64,000 bases of DNA. Origin: Pseudoscleropodium purum (taxonomy: Eukaryota > Streptophyta > Bryopsida > Hypnales > Brachytheciaceae). The stretch lies in contig OZ017800.1 of the NCBI GenBank assembly GCA_963969395.1, positions 20,554,479 through 20,618,478 of the forward strand, read 5' to 3'. Under the pieces are notes generated by a model. That model had not been told where the DNA came from. It saw only the letters and a program-made list of their open reading frames with translations, and searched no databases. The position numbers were made by a program, and so were the translations under genes. Shown here one piece after another: positions 1 through 10,689 of the stretch. How positions within the stretch are numbered: position 1 is the stretch's first letter; each line of letters begins with the position of its first letter.

Positions 1-1898
1 ACATTTGTGTGTAGCAACTTTGCCTATGTTGAGAATCTTTGCTTGACTTAATTATGTACATGGGATTAGTCAACATCCATGTTGTGAGCTAGCTGAGGAT
101 TTTAATTGTCTTTGCAAGTTTTTTGGATGTACAATTTCCACAATCCAGCAATAATTCAACTTCATATTGTAATGCCTCTAATGCAAATCTATACTCTCTT
201 GAGGGAAACATTGAGCATAGTTTGCACTTCCCCACTTCATTGAATCAAGAAGACTAAGCAATACAATGTGTGGCTCAAATGGGTAATAATTAATAGATGG
301 AACTCCATTACTTATTATATTGAGGCAGTAGATGCCTCTTTGGAGCCCATTGTGACAAAATTATGTCACAAGGAACTCAAATCAAGTGCAATTCATTTTT
401 TTATTAATTCCCGATACCCCCAAAGGTACAATTTAAATTCAATTATTATTATTTTTAATTAGTTTCAACCCCCCATCCACCACTTTGTAAATTTTAGGGG
501 AGGGTGGGGTGGCATTTGATATGGGATAAATTCCATATCGTATCCGTACCCCATACAATATATGTATTTTTCATATCGTATCTATATTTTATACACACAT
601 GTATTTGTATTCCATACCATGTACATATACATCCACATATCCATATTCAGTATTCATGTATCCATATTCAGTATTCATGTATCTATATATTTTTACACAT
701 ATACATACATGTATCCATATTGTATCCACACCTAGATCCAGATCCAGATCAACAACATCCAAAAGGACGAAATTTTTTTTCATTTTAAATCAACAGCTCT
801 CAATTTTTTGTTGAAGGGAGGGGGGAGGAAATGGCATGTCTACCTCTTTTGAGTACATTGTTGTCTCTTTTGAACTAATTGTGAGTTTGGCACTTACTGC
901 CACTTTTTAGTGTATTGTATGCCATTGGAAATGACCAGAAAAGAATGAGTAATGATCAAATTGTGCAATTGTTGATGGTGAGCTAGCTACCAATGTGTAA
1001 TTAGGGTTTAAAGTTCAAGTAATGGTAGAATATTAAGAGAAGAAAATAGAAAGTTCACCACTCCTCAATATAACACAAATACAATCTATCCAAACATGAA
1101 ATTAGATTGTTTTGTTATGTTTGTTTGCTACAATGAGATCTCCAAAATCATATGTCCTCTAGTCACATTCTTAGTACCATTAGAAAGCTCTTTGCAAGGA
1201 GGTGCACAAACTTTGTTTTGTGGTGTTTGTACATATGATGTCAAAGTTATTGAATTTTGGTTGTGGCAACGACACAAGACATACTAATGTAAACTACAAG
1301 AAGGTCTTGTTTTCTACAATCAATAGAGTAGGATAAAAATCAAGCTCTATTAAAAAAAGGTAGAAATGGCAAAACAAGAGAGAACTTAGTGAGATAGATG
1401 TGCATCTTTACTAATGAAGGGTCATCTTAGGGCACTCAAGTGGATCATTAGAGAAAATATGAGGTCTTGGAGGGCCGCTCCACAACCTTATGAAGACCCT
1501 ACAAACCACATTTTTTGCTTAATTCATTATTTTTTCCCCTATTCCTATTCACTATAAGTCACGATGTCAGATGCTTGTCTATGGCTCCAAATTCAAGTAA
1601 AAAGTATTTAATAATCAAGGTTAAGGTACTTCAATACACCTTAATCCTCAGTATTAAACACTTTCTATTCAAATGCACCTTCAACTCAATCCAAAATTGT
1701 GGAAAAAAATGCAAATGCTCAAAAAGTCCAATGGCTTACTATCAAGGAATTTTTTTTATGGCAATTTGAAAAACTCATTTTGTGAACATTTGGTGAGAAT
1801 GAAGAATAAAAAGTTTATTTTTATAGAGAAATCAATAGCTCATCAGTCATCATGAATTCTCAAAGGCTATGGGATAATTTAAAGATAGACCACTCTTT
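1..1898. other. AT-rich intergenic DNA, no gene seen
   Basis: There is no open frame with recognisable protein features on either strand. The stretch is AT-rich with many short homopolymer runs. It includes a low-complexity patch of CATATCCATATTC-type words (about 540-740). The short ORFs here look like chance frames. Confidence 0.6.
640..681. repeat. Two tandem copies of a 21-bp unit
   Basis: The 21-bp unit TCCATATTCAGTATTCATGTA occurs twice with no gap. It lies in a wider patch of CATAT/GTATCC low-complexity sequence. This looks like local slippage and has no other evident role. Confidence 0.85.
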
Positions 1899-2298
1899 GT
1901 CAAATGTAAGAAATGTGTTCAAAGTCAAATTTCAAACCTCATTTAGGCATAGTAAAATAAATTTTTTCAAAAAAACTTTGGACTAAATTAATGTGGAAAA
2001 TCAAATTATATTTCAATTCTACAAATTCATTTGAAATTTTAAGACTTCATCTAAAAGTTATGAACAAAACTCAAAGAAGGTGTTTGAAAATGTCCCCCAA
2101 AATGTCCCTTCCAACCCCTCTCTAAAATTTGGCTATAACTTTTAGTTGGAGTCTCAAAATTCTAAATAGATTTTTGGTAATGAAACTTAATTTGATTCCC
2201 TACATTAATTGAGTTCAAAATTTTTCAAAATTTTTTTATTTCACTATGCCTAAATGAGGTCTAAAATTTGACTTAAAACACAATTCCTACATTTGACT
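1899..2298. mobile_element. 400-bp fold-back (inverted-repeat) element, copy 1
   Basis: The two halves are near reverse complements. The left arm starts GTCAAATGTA and contains CCTCATTTAGGCATAGT. The right arm contains ACTATGCCTAAATGAGG and ends TACATTTGAC. A second 400-bp member lies near 12 kb with the same internal words, so this is a dispersed MITE-like family. No convincing target duplication is visible and the superfamily is not assigned. Confidence 0.7.
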
Positions 2299-5200
2299 TC
2301 TCTATGAGCACTTGATCTCCTATTAATCCTAATGTTTATATCCCACATGGATTGTTTTTTCTACTACTACCCCACTTTTATAAAGAGGTTCGTCTTGTCA
2401 TCCCTTTAGTAACAAATGGAAGTAAGTGGTCATTGAAGCTAATTGCCTTCCAAAACAACTAGCTTCAAAAGCCATTAGTTGATTTAATTAAACTTGATTG
2501 GACAATTTGAATTTTTATTTTCATTTAAAAACCTTGTACAGTTTTGAGTTTTTGTATTCTAGAAGTTAGAAGAAGTTGACACTATTTGTGACAATTTTGC
2601 TTATATTGATGAGTTTTGCAAAATTCACAACATCTGACTATGCACTTTGGACAATTTTCAAATGAGACTGATCTTTGTTTTAATAGATTAAATTATCACT
2701 TTGGAACGGCCTTCCAGAGGCCCCATAATTCTTCTAATGATGTGGTTGTGAGTCTAGGAAAGCTAACAATATCTAGAGACTCTAAGAATATGAGTAGAAC
2801 CAGAGAGCCTCATTAAATCACCTCAATATTTCATCTACTAGCCATGCCAAGTTAGTGTCATCTTCTACAATTATCAGCATCAAACATAAAGATTAATGTA
2901 ATATAATTCATTCATAAGTCTAATCATGAATTCATCACATCCACAATCTTATACAAAAGATTTAAAGACTTCATATAGCAAAGTAAAACTCATCATATTA
3001 AAACAAATGAGGGTTGTCTATTATGATGTAATTTGGAATTTTCACTTTGTGATGTCATGTGGTGTCACAATTTAGTCAAGATTTTGACAAAACCTTGACA
3101 ACCCAATCCTATATCTTAAACTCTAAAATTTTTAGGACTTTTTTTTTGCTATTTTAAAACAAATATGGATGGAAAATCAAATTTATCACTACTATTTAAC
3201 ACGTTAGTTCAATTTATGTCATTCTTTTTAGAGAATTTTGTAATATTCCACACAAATAATCCAAATATTCTATCATAACGGACTTTGGATTTGAATCATG
3301 TCATGCATTACAGCATGACTTGACATGACCTAGACAATCCTAAAAACAAAAGACAACATTTGCAAATGCATCATAACAAAAAGGCAAACTCCATTGATTC
3401 AACACAAAAAAGCTTCATCTATTATATAGGATCCAATCTCTAGATCAAAAACCCATATTACAAGTTAACCCAAAACCTTGGCAAACTAAAAAAATAAGCT
3501 AAAAAGGCATAAATGCCTTAAGCATCTTGATTGTTGTTCAATATATAGTAGTCATTGTGTGAAATGAAAAAATATGCAATGAAGAGAAGATGCAAAGACA
3601 AGAGGACCCCATGTGCCGCAGTGTGTATTTTAAGTGACTCCATGCATGACCAAAAAATAATAGCGTCAATGGATGACAAATCCAAGCAGGGAAGTTGAAA
3701 TTTTGAAAAACAAACTATAGTACTTGGACTCCAAATACCCCCGGTTCGATCATGGGTGCTTTGTCCTATATTGCAAGTGGACTATACTTTAGCTTGGGTA
3801 ATCCACGCTTGTAGCCACATAATAAATCATGGACATTATGGTCCACCTTATACATATGCTCTTGTGAGGGCCATGCATAACATCAAAGGGACAAAGGCAT
3901 GTCCACACCTCGGAATTGTTGTCATGCCTCTTGTCCTCTGTTTTTTGCTATCAATAATTTTGTGAAGGTTTGCTTCTATAAGGATGTTAATCCCTAATGA
4001 CCCAAGCAACCATTTTCTAGTTACTGCCTTTTTTATTTGAGCTCTTCATTTTCAAATTTTGAATTTTTTTTAAATAAAAATTATTTTTAAAAATTCAATG
4101 GTTGTAGTTTCATCAAACTCTAAGTTTAAACTTTGCCTTACGGATTTCTTAAAAGATGAGTGGTGTAATCTAATTTATAGCTCATTTTTTGGAGGTTGGC
4201 TTAGGCATGGACTAAAATGTCAACCAACCAATGCATTTTTTGCCCACCTCAAAAAAGATAAATTCAAGGAGCTCAAGGAGAAGACAATGTTCCATTCTTG
4301 TTTTTCTTACAAGTTACACTACTTTCATTTGAGTGACTATTGTGCATTCAAGCTCCACCATGAATTGCAAAATGACGAAAATCTTGTGAAATTTTAGATG
4401 AGCATTTTCAACTCTTTTTTCTCTTACTAAGCACAAAAAGCTCATCATTTTGAAATATTCTCACTAAGATATGCTCCTTCAAAGTGTGATGCCCTATTTT
4501 TTCATTGACCCAAATAAAACTTCAAATTGAAATATCTACTAAATTTTGCAGTCAAATAATCTAAAGTTTTTTGAGGTACTCACTTTCAATGTGAACTTCA
4601 AGATCCAATAATTATATTCTATTTGATCTCAAGTGAAAATCGGAGCCAAAAAATTGGTCAAGTTCTTAGAAGTTTTGGCCCATTTTGAAAGTACACCTTC
4701 TTTGGGTCATTAGAGGTTACCTTTTTGTATGAAGAATTTCATGAGGTCTTAATTTTGCGGCATGTTGTATTTTTGGTTAGCCCTACTTTGTGAAGGCGCC
4801 TACAAGCAAACCCGTAGAGTGTGCTAGTACCACTTTCATATGCAATGTTAGACGGGGTCTATAAACCTTAAATGTGTGCACATGCCTATTGTTATTCAAT
4901 GTTGGAGGGGCCTTTTGATTCTATAGGAAGTGGGAGCCTCCAATATGGCAACTTCTTAACTAAACAATGTCTCTATTGTAACTTTCCTCTCATCCAATGA
5001 AATTAGTGTTGCAACTACGAAGCCATCCAATGATTTTCTATAGATTACAACTAAATTTTTTTCCAGGCATCCAAGGAAGAATTATCCGTCTTCTAAAGAG
5101 CCAAAGCAATGGTTTAGGTTGATTTGCAATATTATGTCCCTCACGATGAAGTAGGGAGGATTTCCCCCCTTATTACCCTATAGTTTAACCTAGGAGAAAA

Positions 5201-5609
5201 CACTACCATTATTGCCAAAGACACACTTACTACTGTTGCCAAAGCTACAATACTACATTCCTCTCCCTACTCCCTAGCTACTTCATACTAGCTATTGCTA
5301 TGTCATCTTTATACGACAATATTATTCTTCACATAGGATGTTACAACTAAAAGCATCCTTACCTAGGTATAGTTGCAAAAACTCCTTATAGGCCCTTCTT
5401 TGAGGAATTTGCTTCCCATTGTCACTATCTTAATAAGAACTTCTAGAATGGACATTTCAAAAATGGACCAATCACTCAACATATGAGGGCCTCTTTAATA
5501 GTTTGATGATGCAAGCCCATGGATTGAAGAGAATTCTTTCATCAGACTTTGTTTCAATATGACAAAAAAAACTATATAGCAATAGGTCATTGGTGAAGGA
5601 TATGAGCAT
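2299..5609. other. Intergenic DNA, no gene seen
   Basis: AT-rich sequence with only short unconvincing frames (the longest is 99 codons near 4.1 kb, with no known motif). No RNA gene or mobile-element terminus was recognised. One tRNA B-box-like word near 3750 has no matching A-box or cloverleaf. Confidence 0.5.
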
Positions 5610-5940
5610 CACTATACTAGAAAAACTTTAAAAATTGCAATCAAAATCATCTACAATTCTTTTATTTACAATCCTATACAAGCTCGCAAAAATTGTAAAA
5701 TTTTGTTTTTGATTTCCAACTGCAATTTTATGAATTTTGGGGTGTATAATATATCATTAAAAATTTAAAGGGTATTTTCACAAACTTTCCTATGGTATAT
5801 TATACACCTCAAAGTTTAGAACATTGTAGTTGAAAATCAAAAAAGAAATTGATTGTGGTCATTTCAAGCCTCTACAAGCTTGTGGATAAAAGAATTGCAA
5901 CTAACTTTGACTATGTTTTTCTCCAAATTTAGGTATAGTG
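5610..5940. mobile_element. 331-bp fold-back element with CACTATAC ends
   Basis: It begins CACTATAC and ends GTATAGTG. The arms continue as imperfect inverted repeats (TACAATTCTTTTAT on the left, ATAAAAGAATTGCA on the right, and TTGGGGTGTATAATAT against TATTATACACCTC nearer the centre). The ends resemble CACTA-type termini, but the flanking trinucleotides do not match, so no target duplication is claimed. Probably a non-autonomous, MITE-like element. Confidence 0.6.
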
Positions 5941-6469
5941 TACATTAATAATAAAGAAGATCCTAAAGCCACCACATGGCTTTTGAATGAGTGAGGAATT
6001 GAATCATGTTTTCTAGTGTAGAGTTACAATATTGGACAGTGGAACTTTTGGCTTTGCCCAACACTCCAAGGCCTACAACCACTACTCTAGAACGCATGGG
6101 TGGTGAAGCTCTAATGGTGCCATTATTGCCATTCTTGACCACAAGTACCCTACCATTGTTCCAAACTTTTGGTAGGTCCTCCTCTAGCAAAGTCTATAAT
6201 CTCCCACAAACCCTTTGACTTTGTTGACACTAAGAATTAAGATAGCTAAGATGACAGAAGATTTTCCTAGCTACCCCTTTCAAAAACAACATCCCTAATA
6301 ATTGATAGATTAGGTAGTTCAAAAAATGATTTTCTAATATCTCATTATAAAAAGCACAAGCATTGAAGGTAGACAGAGCTAAAGGATTGTGTTCAAATCA
6401 TATAGCTATGTACTTTCTACAAGAATTTGCAATGTCCTTATAAAAAATGCAAAGCACGAGTATACTTAT
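5941..6469. other. Intergenic DNA, no gene seen
   Basis: A short stretch between the fold-back element and the LTR-like element. The overlapping frames here (70-75 codons) show no recognisable motif. Confidence 0.5.
6465..6469. repeat. Target-site duplication CTTAT, left
   Basis: The 5-bp direct repeat immediately outside the TGTCGCAGC end. It matches the five bases directly after the opposite end. Confidence 0.75.
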
Positions 6470-7490
6470 TGTCGCAGCACAGGGCAGGTCAATTCCCCAT
6501 TATACTCACAAAAATCGCTCTAGAGTATAACTAAGTGACTCTAAAGATCGAACCCACGAGATCCTGTGAAGTATCTAGCTCTATTAAGCAGTTAAGCTCA
6601 GTCAGTATGCCAATCTTACTTTCCGGTCCTAGATCTAGAACCAGAAATACTACCACACCGGATAACTACAGACCAGATTACTCCTTCTTCCGGTCCTACT
6701 AACTATCCGGTCCGTACAAATACCCAAATCCCAGGATCTCACAACTTCCGATCCTGGAAATCCGTCCTGACCAATCCGGTCCGGATGGTCATTATGTACC
6801 CGTAATCCTATCCGGTTTAGTTTTACCTCTGTTTCACCATCAGAGGGGTCGCCGCTTAATTTTGAGAGTGGTAGGCCCACCACTCCTTCCGTGACTTATA
6901 GTGGCTGAAGACCCACTGTCCTACCTTCTAAACTCTTAAGCTAATCCGGATCCGGTTTGGTCCTTCACAACAACCCAGATAGCAATCCGGGTCGTAGGTC
7001 ACACAAAGACCCCACACTCGACCCTCTCGTACTACAACGACCTTGATGCTACTTCCGATCCGTGCGAAGACAGGTGGTTACAAGTGCACCCGTCCGTTCC
7101 AACATCAACTAAAGTTCTTCCGTTACCCATACGGGTGGTGAGACCTCACAGGAGATCGGACACTCAACCGGATTTCCCACCCGGGAGTTCTAGCGCAGCT
7201 AAGGAATCCCTCCCTACCCGCCTAGCCTAACAACGGCTTTCTCACCCGGAATCTCAAACTCTAGACGTGCTGAGGAACTAAGTTCACTCCCAACTCTTCG
7301 GTACCTACTCACATGCACCTAGGATCGGAAAATAAACACCAAGGGGAGAAATCACTTACAAACCAACTCGTACTATCCTAACTCCACATCATACAATCCT
7401 GTCGCGCTGGAGAGCGATACACAACGAAGAGAATAGAAAAGTACAAGAAGTTTGCCAAATGAACAACTCCCAGTTCCCATCGCAGGAACC

Positions 7491-7500
7491 GATTTATATA
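7491..7500 (-). promoter_or_regulatory. Second TATA-like box, 3' of the ORF in the element
   Basis: Reads TATATAAATC on the minus strand, about 150 bp beyond the ORF stop. If the element is an LTR read on the minus strand, this would be the main U3 promoter and the ORF would lie within U3. Function is inferred from sequence only. Confidence 0.35.
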
Positions 7501-7652
7501 CAAAGGGTCAAAACCCTAAAAGCACAAAAAGGAGCGGAAAACCCGTGGGGGTCCGCCGCCACCCTAATCTAATTTTCCGGTCTAACCTAATACTGTTGAG
7601 CCAGATCCGGATCCGGATCCGCTCCTACTCCTAACTGAAATTAAAATCCTAT

Positions 7653-9311
7653 CTACCCTACAACTCTAGATCCTATCGTCGGGCTTCCGGTCTCCGGGAC
7701 TAGCTCCTCGAAAACTTCACTCAAATTCCGGACCCGTTCCCCTTCCGTAGGATTCGGTCCGGGTGGAGACTCCAGGTCGATGGTGATATCCGGTCTCGTG
7801 CCCGGAGTCCCAGTCCGTGTAGACTTCTTGGACTCAGGAGTCCAATCCTTCCTGTCCTTCGCCATAGTTGCATCCGGAAAGAGGTCCGGTAGTGAGATAT
7901 CTGAAAGGTGAATACCTTTGTCGCACGTCGCTCCGGTCAGCTTCCGGCTGCTCTCCTCGATCCGGTCCGCAGCCTTCCGCCCCTCCACCATTGCCGTCTC
8001 CACCTGCTCGGCGAAGTCCGCGAGAATCCGGACCATCCGGGAACCGGATAGTTTCTTCTCTTCATGGATCTTCTCGTCGAAGAGCTTCGCCTTGGCCGAT
8101 GCCGTTCCGGTCTCTCCCAGGACCGCCTTGATCTGCTCGGCCGCCTTCCGAGTCTCCTCCGCCATCTCCCGAGCGGCCGTCACGTCTTCCTGATAGGCAA
8201 AAAGTGTTGCCTTCAGTTTATCTACCTCCTCCTGCAACCGGCGGATCTCGGCTTCCTGCTTCCGGGTCTCTTCCGGATTCGTGATGCATTGCGCCACTTG
8301 TTCCGCCAAGTTGCTGTCCGGTGCAGCACCCACCAACTTGCCGATTGCCGCAAGCGTCCTGTGCTTGACCTCCCAATCCGCCCTGATGTTGCAGAGGACG
8401 TTGATCAGACCGTTGAACGGATCTTGCATATCCGGATCTCCCCCGAAATTGGTCTTCTCGGCTTCCGGTTTCTCCTCCGGGGCCGGTTTGTCTTGACCGG
8501 GAGGCGTCCCGCGCTTGTGTGGAGGCGTCAGCTTCTGTCGCTTGATCGGCGGCATCGGCTCCTCCTCTTCCTCGCTGGACTCCCGGTCTGACCCGGAATC
8601 GGATTCCGCCTCGTCATCCGTCTCCGACTCCCCATACTTCAGGAGCACTTCCTGCGTCTTCCACGCCCTCTCCTCCGTATCGGTGAGGACTTGGTTCTCC
8701 CGATAGAGGTGGAAGAGGTAAGGGCACACTGGAGTGGCCCTTTTCTTCCCAACCCTACTAACAAGCTGGGCCACGAGATCGGAAATGATCCGTGCCCAAT
8801 CCACTTTCCGGGTACCACTGAGGGCACCGAAAATGGTGTTGCCGAGGGTGATCGTCACCCTGGTCGGCTTTTCCGGGTGAAGAACCGGAACCAGGAATTG
8901 CAGGAGCCGACGGTGTCGGTCATCCAAGCAATCCTCGACCGTGTATCCGTCCTTCGGGTTGACGGCTCCCTTGAACTTCCCTCGGACAAACTCATCCTTC
9001 CGGCTCGCCATTCCCAAACCTCCTGCCCGGAAACCGTAAACCATTCTCCACATCCCCTCGTTCCAGCTGACGGGAGCTCCCCTCACGGTGTTGTCAAACT
9101 GGTTGGACAACTTTCCGAGGAGCTCCTTGACCATTCTCTCCTCCCTAAAACCCCAAGGTTTCTCGGCAAACCCTACGCAACCCATGGATTTGAGATCATC
9201 CATGAGTTCAGCCTTTTCCGGCTCTGTGGAGGGAATAACCGGAATGACTTTCCGGAGCTTCACCTCGCCTCCAGAGGGACTCGCTTGTCTCGACCTACGT
9301 AGCTGAGGCAT
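7653..9311 (-). CDS. Intact 552-aa TE-encoded protein, gag-like or structural, not recognised
   Basis: An uninterrupted frame starting at the ATG of MPQLRRSR. A longer frame exists only through an upstream GTG codon, so the ATG is preferred. The N-terminal half (about residues 20-215) looks globular, with motifs such as PVSWNEGMWRMVYGF and TITLGNTIFGAL. An acidic, Ser-rich linker follows (about 226-252), then a basic Pro-rich stretch with PPIKRQKLTPPHKR, a possible nuclear signal. A heptad-like coiled coil covers about 345-400. The tail is Pro/Thr-rich. There is no CCHC knuckle, protease, integrase, transposase or polymerase motif. Architecture and context suggest a gag-like or mobile-domain protein, but that is inference. 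The absence of stops in a CpG-rich frame implies recent insertion or selection. Confidence 0.7.
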   Translation of the reverse strand: MPQLRRSRQASPSGGEVKLRKVIPVIPSTEPEKAELMDDLKSMGCVGFAEKPWGFREERMVKELLGKLSNQFDNTVRGAPVSWNEGMWRMVYGFRAGGLGMASRKDEFVRGKFKGAVNPKDGYTVEDCLDDRHRRLLQFLVPVLHPEKPTRVTITLGNTIFGALSGTRKVDWARIISDLVAQLVSRVGKKRATPVCPYLFHLYRENQVLTDTEERAWKTQEVLLKYGESETDDEAESDSGSDRESSEEEEEPMPPIKRQKLTPPHKRGTPPGQDKPAPEEKPEAEKTNFGGDPDMQDPFNGLINVLCNIRADWEVKHRTLAAIGKLVGAAPDSNLAEQVAQCITNPEETRKQEAEIRRLQEEVDKLKATLFAYQEDVTAAREMAEETRKAAEQIKAVLGETGTASAKAKLFDEKIHEEKKLSGSRMVRILADFAEQVETAMVEGRKAADRIEESSRKLTGATCDKGIHLSDISLPDLFPDATMAKDRKDWTPESKKSTRTGTPGTRPDITIDLESPPGPNPTEGERVRNLSEVFEELVPETGSPTIGSRVVG

Positions 9312-9490
9312 TCCCACTCACATCTACCTCACTTTCTCCTAGCCGCACGTCCCGTTCCTCACTTCCTCTCTCCGATCTCAACCGGAAGCAAAATGAACAG
9401 AACACAAACGCACAGACGCATAAACGACAAAAACTCAACCGTGCGCTCAAGGTCGAGTTTCTAAAAGGGGGTGCAACAGTGAAAGCTCCT

Positions 9491-9499
9491 CCTTTTATA
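9491..9499 (-). promoter_or_regulatory. TATA box upstream of the 552-codon ORF
   Basis: Reads TATAAAAGG on the minus strand, about 180 bp upstream of the ATG. It is followed by a T-rich leader with no upstream ATG close to the start. Position and consensus fit a pol II core promoter for the ORF. Confidence 0.5.
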
Positions 9500-9772
9500 G
9501 TCCCTAGACCCTTTCCGGTTTGTCATCATGAATCCGGTTTACCATCATAATCCGGTTCATCATCATCATCCGGTCCTAGACCTAATCCGTGTTACATTCC
9601 GTTTCCGTTGTTAGTTACTCCTGACCGGATTAGATCCAAGAAGCCCACTACTTCACGTTCCGTGCTAATTCTGAGTTTTCCTTCCCCACCTAATCGGATC
9701 CGGTTAGCTAATGACTAGTTTCCGTTCCTATTTGGGTGTATACTAAGAAAATCAAAATTCTAAGCTGCGACA

Positions 9773-9777
9773 CTTAT
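9773..9777. repeat. Target-site duplication CTTAT, right
   Basis: The partner of the left duplication, directly abutting GCTGCGACA. Confidence 0.75.
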
Positions 9778-10134
9778 ATATGGAATGCTAATGAAAGTAG
9801 ACCACAAGCAAATTGGAGTAGAGGAGTAAGAATTCTACTGTAGCTAGAACTAGAGTAGAAAACATCCACATGACCACTCCAAATGAGCATGAACATATGA
9901 CACCATTATCATATATCAATGCACATATATGAATGCAGTAGGTGAAAAGTATTCAAAATTATTATATTTAAAAAAGAAAACAATATCAGAATGCACATAT
10001 TGCTAATGTGAAGAAGGTGCAAGGATGGAGATGCAAGAGAATGCTTGGATGACAAGTTTTTTGTTTGATAGATGGATAAATTACTTTTTGAACGATTTAC
10101 AAAAGAAAAGAGGTGTCTCACCCTCCAATCCATG

Positions 10135-10330
10135 AATTTTACACAAAACTTTGACTAGAAAATTCATGATCAATTATTTTCAAAATCTGATTTTTGACAC
10201 AAAGACTAGACTTCAAAGAAAATTTGTCAAAAATATAAAAGTATAAAATATATTAATTTAATAAAGATTTATTTAACTTCAAAGTTTTGTTGATACCAAA
10301 ATTTGGTGCCTCAAAGCACCCCACATCAAA
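10135..10330 (-). repeat. Dispersed repeat, copy A
   Basis: On the minus strand this reads GGCACCAAATTTTGGTATC, then AACAAAACTTTGAAGTTAAAT. It matches copies near 16.2 kb and 54.0 kb in word order, with many substitutions. An old repeat family with no coding capacity; class unknown. Confidence 0.5.
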
Positions 10331-10580
10331 CTCAATAGATAGGGATGCCAAGTGGGGGCTTGGTGTGCAATTTTGAAGACTATGGCCAACCCACTCCTCC
10401 TAAACCCCACAACAAACACACTAAGAGGGGGCAATAAGTAAAGTATGTAGTGTGAAGAATTTTTCCTGCTTGAAAATTAAAATATAAAAAATTTAACTTT
10501 GAATCCATTGAGAACTACCTTGCACAACTTCAAATGAATTTCCAACTTGTTATGAGTTTTCAATAGAGAAGTGAAGTTCT

Positions 10581-10598
10581 TTATATATATATATATAT
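10581..10598. repeat. (AT)n microsatellite
   Basis: A short uninterrupted run of alternating T and A in intergenic DNA. Confidence 0.8.
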
Positions 10599-10689
10599 GG
10601 GATGGTAGGAGGTAGAACAATCCATGTGGAATATGTTAATTAGCATTAGTAGGAGTTTTGCTGTTCATAATGAAGTCAAATTAACCACT

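Larger units (their letters stand above)
6470..9772 (-). mobile_element. 3,303-bp LTR-like element (candidate solo LTR) containing an ORF
   Basis: The unit starts TGTCGCAGC and ends with its exact reverse complement GCTGCGACA. It is flanked by the direct repeat CTTAT at 6465-6469 and 9773-9777. TG..CA ends plus a 5-bp duplication are the usual signature of an LTR, and no internal copy of either end is seen, so a solo LTR is the simplest reading. It is far more GC- and CpG-rich than its surroundings and full of TCCGG/CCGGA words. In the minus orientation a TATA box precedes a 552-codon ORF, and a second TATA box lies beyond the ORF. An alternative is a terminal-inverted-repeat element with 9-bp ends and 5-bp duplications, which fits no common plant DNA-transposon superfamily. 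Confidence 0.65.
9778..10689. other. Intergenic DNA with a dispersed repeat fragment
   Basis: No gene seen. It contains one copy of a dispersed repeat (about 10135-10330) and an (AT)n run at 10581-10598. Confidence 0.5.

Noticed and set aside
3741..3760. B-box-like word GGTTCGATCATGG
   Set aside because: No matching A-box or tRNA arms around it.
5610..5940. Firm assignment of the CACTATAC fold-back element to the CACTA superfamily
   Set aside because: The 3-bp flanks (CAT and TAC) do not match, so it is listed only as a fold-back element.
6540..6612. tRNA-like or SINE-like stretch on the minus strand (GTGGGTTCGATCT B-box-like word)
   Set aside because: No cloverleaf, no good A-box at the right distance and no A-rich tail; it lies within the LTR-like element.
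7868..9306. Several long plus-strand frames opposite the 552-codon ORF (up to 203 codons)
   Set aside because: They are antisense by-products of the CpG-rich minus-strand gene. They lack their own promoter signals or motifs.
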